A DNA stretch of 64,000 nt, from assembly GCF_900102545.1 (NCBI RefSeq), contig NZ_FNBN01000008.1, forward strand, positions 66,019 through 130,018, given 5' to 3'. The notes beneath the pieces were generated by a model. The model saw nothing but the letters and a program-made list of their open reading frames with translations, was not told where the DNA came from and did not search any database. Positions 63,801 through 64,000 of this stretch are shown in pieces. The DNA is from Chitinophaga filiformis (lineage in GTDB: Bacteria > Bacteroidota > Bacteroidia > Chitinophagales > Chitinophagaceae). Positions within the stretch are counted from its first letter, which is position 1, and the number at the start of each line of letters is the position of its first letter. Both the position numbers and the translations under genes were made by a program.

Positions 63801-64000
63801 CCGATGATGATAATGCTACATCCACTGCAAACGTAGTAGTGAGAGTGAACCTTCCTGCGCCGGATATAGCGCCTGTGGCCAACGCCGGACCAGACCAGAC
63901 AATCACACTGCCCAGCAATACAGTGAACCTGAACGGAAGCGCCTCTAAAGATGCAGACGGTAGTATCGCGAAATATGCATGGAGGAAGTTAAGCGGTCCC
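60830..64000 (+). CDS. Partial giant secreted protein: esterase, beta-helix and PKD-like repeats
   Basis: The frame opens at the ATG at 60830 and stays open for 1057 codons to the window edge. A signal peptide (about residues 1-29, ending ATAQ) precedes an alpha/beta-hydrolase (about 45-265): oxyanion strand LIIFIHGIGE, nucleophile Ser150 in GLSMGG, Asp206/207 in NSDDPM, His243 in KKGHDAW. After a six-proline linker comes a right-handed beta-helix (about 280-705; short turns such as VYDNDLQYMGQDGIQVA and YNNTIYNTGNSGI). Then come PKD-like repeats of 96-97 residues starting near 726, 822, 919 and 1015, each opening PVANAG. The C-terminus lies beyond the window. Confidence 0.88.
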   Translation, partial: MKHLYSTMFRLFTVCLAVTLYTTLAATAQMTAVSLAGTNVTNSGGYYEYVPPSYAGSKESFPLIIFIHGIGELGNGTTQLKTVLKNGLPKLLNNGTFPTSFTVKGKSYSFIVAAPQFKKIPAPVDVLSLINYLKRKYRIDNKRIYVTGLSMGGGVTEDFASAGDSYAQMVAAAVPIAGNMNPKQLPRAPNTVAKNDVPMWFLHNSDDPMVPSQYSRDWVSMIEAYKPAANPEPKLTIFNKKGHDAWTTAYDPSYKENGMNVYEWMLQYQAGVTADPPPPPPAGNKKVMAKTNVGNGMWYTDAMKAFNLNPGDTLCIAGGDYEFIQLGNLVGTADKPIVITNCGGVVRTGIKTLKTDVSFGIMGGKFLHITGTGTPGIEYGFDVNGKNLLGIVMEGMYLGSGSSDIDVHNFYIHDVGSFIVAKTTQECNNPQFWEGKYIMKNVKIHHIKGRYAAYEGFYIGNTHYIMDYALCKGIKSHHIQDLEVYDNDLQYMGQDGIQVAMADMGTNKVHHNIVRNYGTNRLDAQSYGMLMGGGSRVRLYDNVVDHGYLPGIALFGSGISYVYNNTVSNVENGEGIQVADKLILEPVTAYIYNNTIYNTGNSGIKIYAYLTTVGHRVYNNLIIENSLGGSYPTDGIYIRGAQNIKFDYGNNLFSTTANAGKVVTNVAGGDLHLVGSSKAVDGGKSVADLGLTDDLDGNKRPMNKGFDVGAYEYQGTAAPGSGNATPVANAGKDITITLPTNTVTLNAAASTDADGTISKYAWLKLSGPAGGTITNAAVATTSVTGLTAGTYIFRLTVTDNKAATDMDSIIVKVNPAAPNKVPVANAGANTAITLPVNTVTLDGSASSDPDGKITGYAWKKVSGPAAGTFTSSALAKTTATGLVEGTYVFSLTVTDDDKATATASVTVKVNPVAAPNQAPVANAGNMQSITLPTNSVTLNGSASKDADGKIVKYAWKQIAGPITVKITSATLANTTVTGFEGGTYTFSLTVTDDDNATSTANVVVRVNLPAPDIAPVANAGPDQTITLPSNTVNLNGSASKDADGSIAKYAWRKLSGP

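Noticed and set aside
62950..64000. Regular ~290-bp repeats that might be read as a CRISPR array or satellite
   Set aside because: They encode PKD-like repeats in one unbroken frame and differ at many bases; period and content are protein-level.
1..64000. Phage, integron or toxin-antitoxin islands
   Set aside because: No integrase, transposase, terminase, toxin-like pair or attachment repeat was found on either strand.

Overview
The window looks like a chromosomal segment from a Bacteroidota bacterium, most likely Chitinophagaceae and close to Chitinophaga. This rests on three things: promoters of the TTTG-N17-23-TAnnTTTG type, a type A type-IX-secretion C-terminal domain on a giant surface protein, and family-typical genes such as a DUF2027/Smr protein and a short GT5 protein beside panC/panD. 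No tRNA, CRISPR array, phage gene or transposase was seen. The species is inferred from gene character only.

Left half (about 1-31.6 kb): housekeeping and central metabolism. In order it holds a lipoprotein, smpB, accD, class II aldolase, a metal/cobalamin-receptor-like protein and a cystathionine beta-synthase-type enzyme. Next comes a co-directional run of bioD, 5-formyl-THF cyclo-ligase, lpxK, rnr and a polyprenyl synthase. It continues with an amino-acid permease, DoxX, DUF2027/Smr, the RNase P RNA, a DUF4870 protein and an unusual subtilase. A lysine-catabolism-like pair follows (ALDH7 plus DUF1338), then panB, ppx, ppk1, a YbhN-type flippase-like protein, panD, panC, a GT5 fragment-length protein, metK and a yeast-type cytosine deaminase. 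A dispersed two-hairpin repeat (REP-like) recurs five or six times here, always in one orientation and mostly just 3' of minus-strand genes.

Right half (about 31.7-64 kb): an exopolysaccharide and cell-surface locus built around a divergent control region at 49.6-50.1 kb. Leftward genes are a GT2 glycosyltransferase, a 2327-residue secreted multidomain esterase/adhesin, a Wzz/BY-kinase-like protein, an acyltransferase, a 38-residue membrane peptide, a Wzy-type polymerase, a short TolC-like protein, a PMT/ArnT-like membrane protein, a second acyltransferase and a secreted esterase. Rightward genes are a stand-alone receiver, a sugar-1-phosphate transferase with a degenerate receiver-like N-terminus, three more glycosyltransferases, an asparagine-synthase-type amidotransferase, a methyltransferase and a lipoprotein. 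A Wzx flippase is convergent with these. The window ends inside a large secreted protein joining an esterase, a beta-helix and tandem PKD-like repeats.

Working model: the transferase primes the undecaprenyl carrier, the GTs extend the unit, and AsnB, the methyltransferase and the acyltransferases decorate it. Wzx, Wzy and Wzz then export and polymerise it. Three secreted serine-esterase modules, two of them in giant multidomain proteins, could trim or bind the product outside the cell. No canonical Wza export protein is visible.
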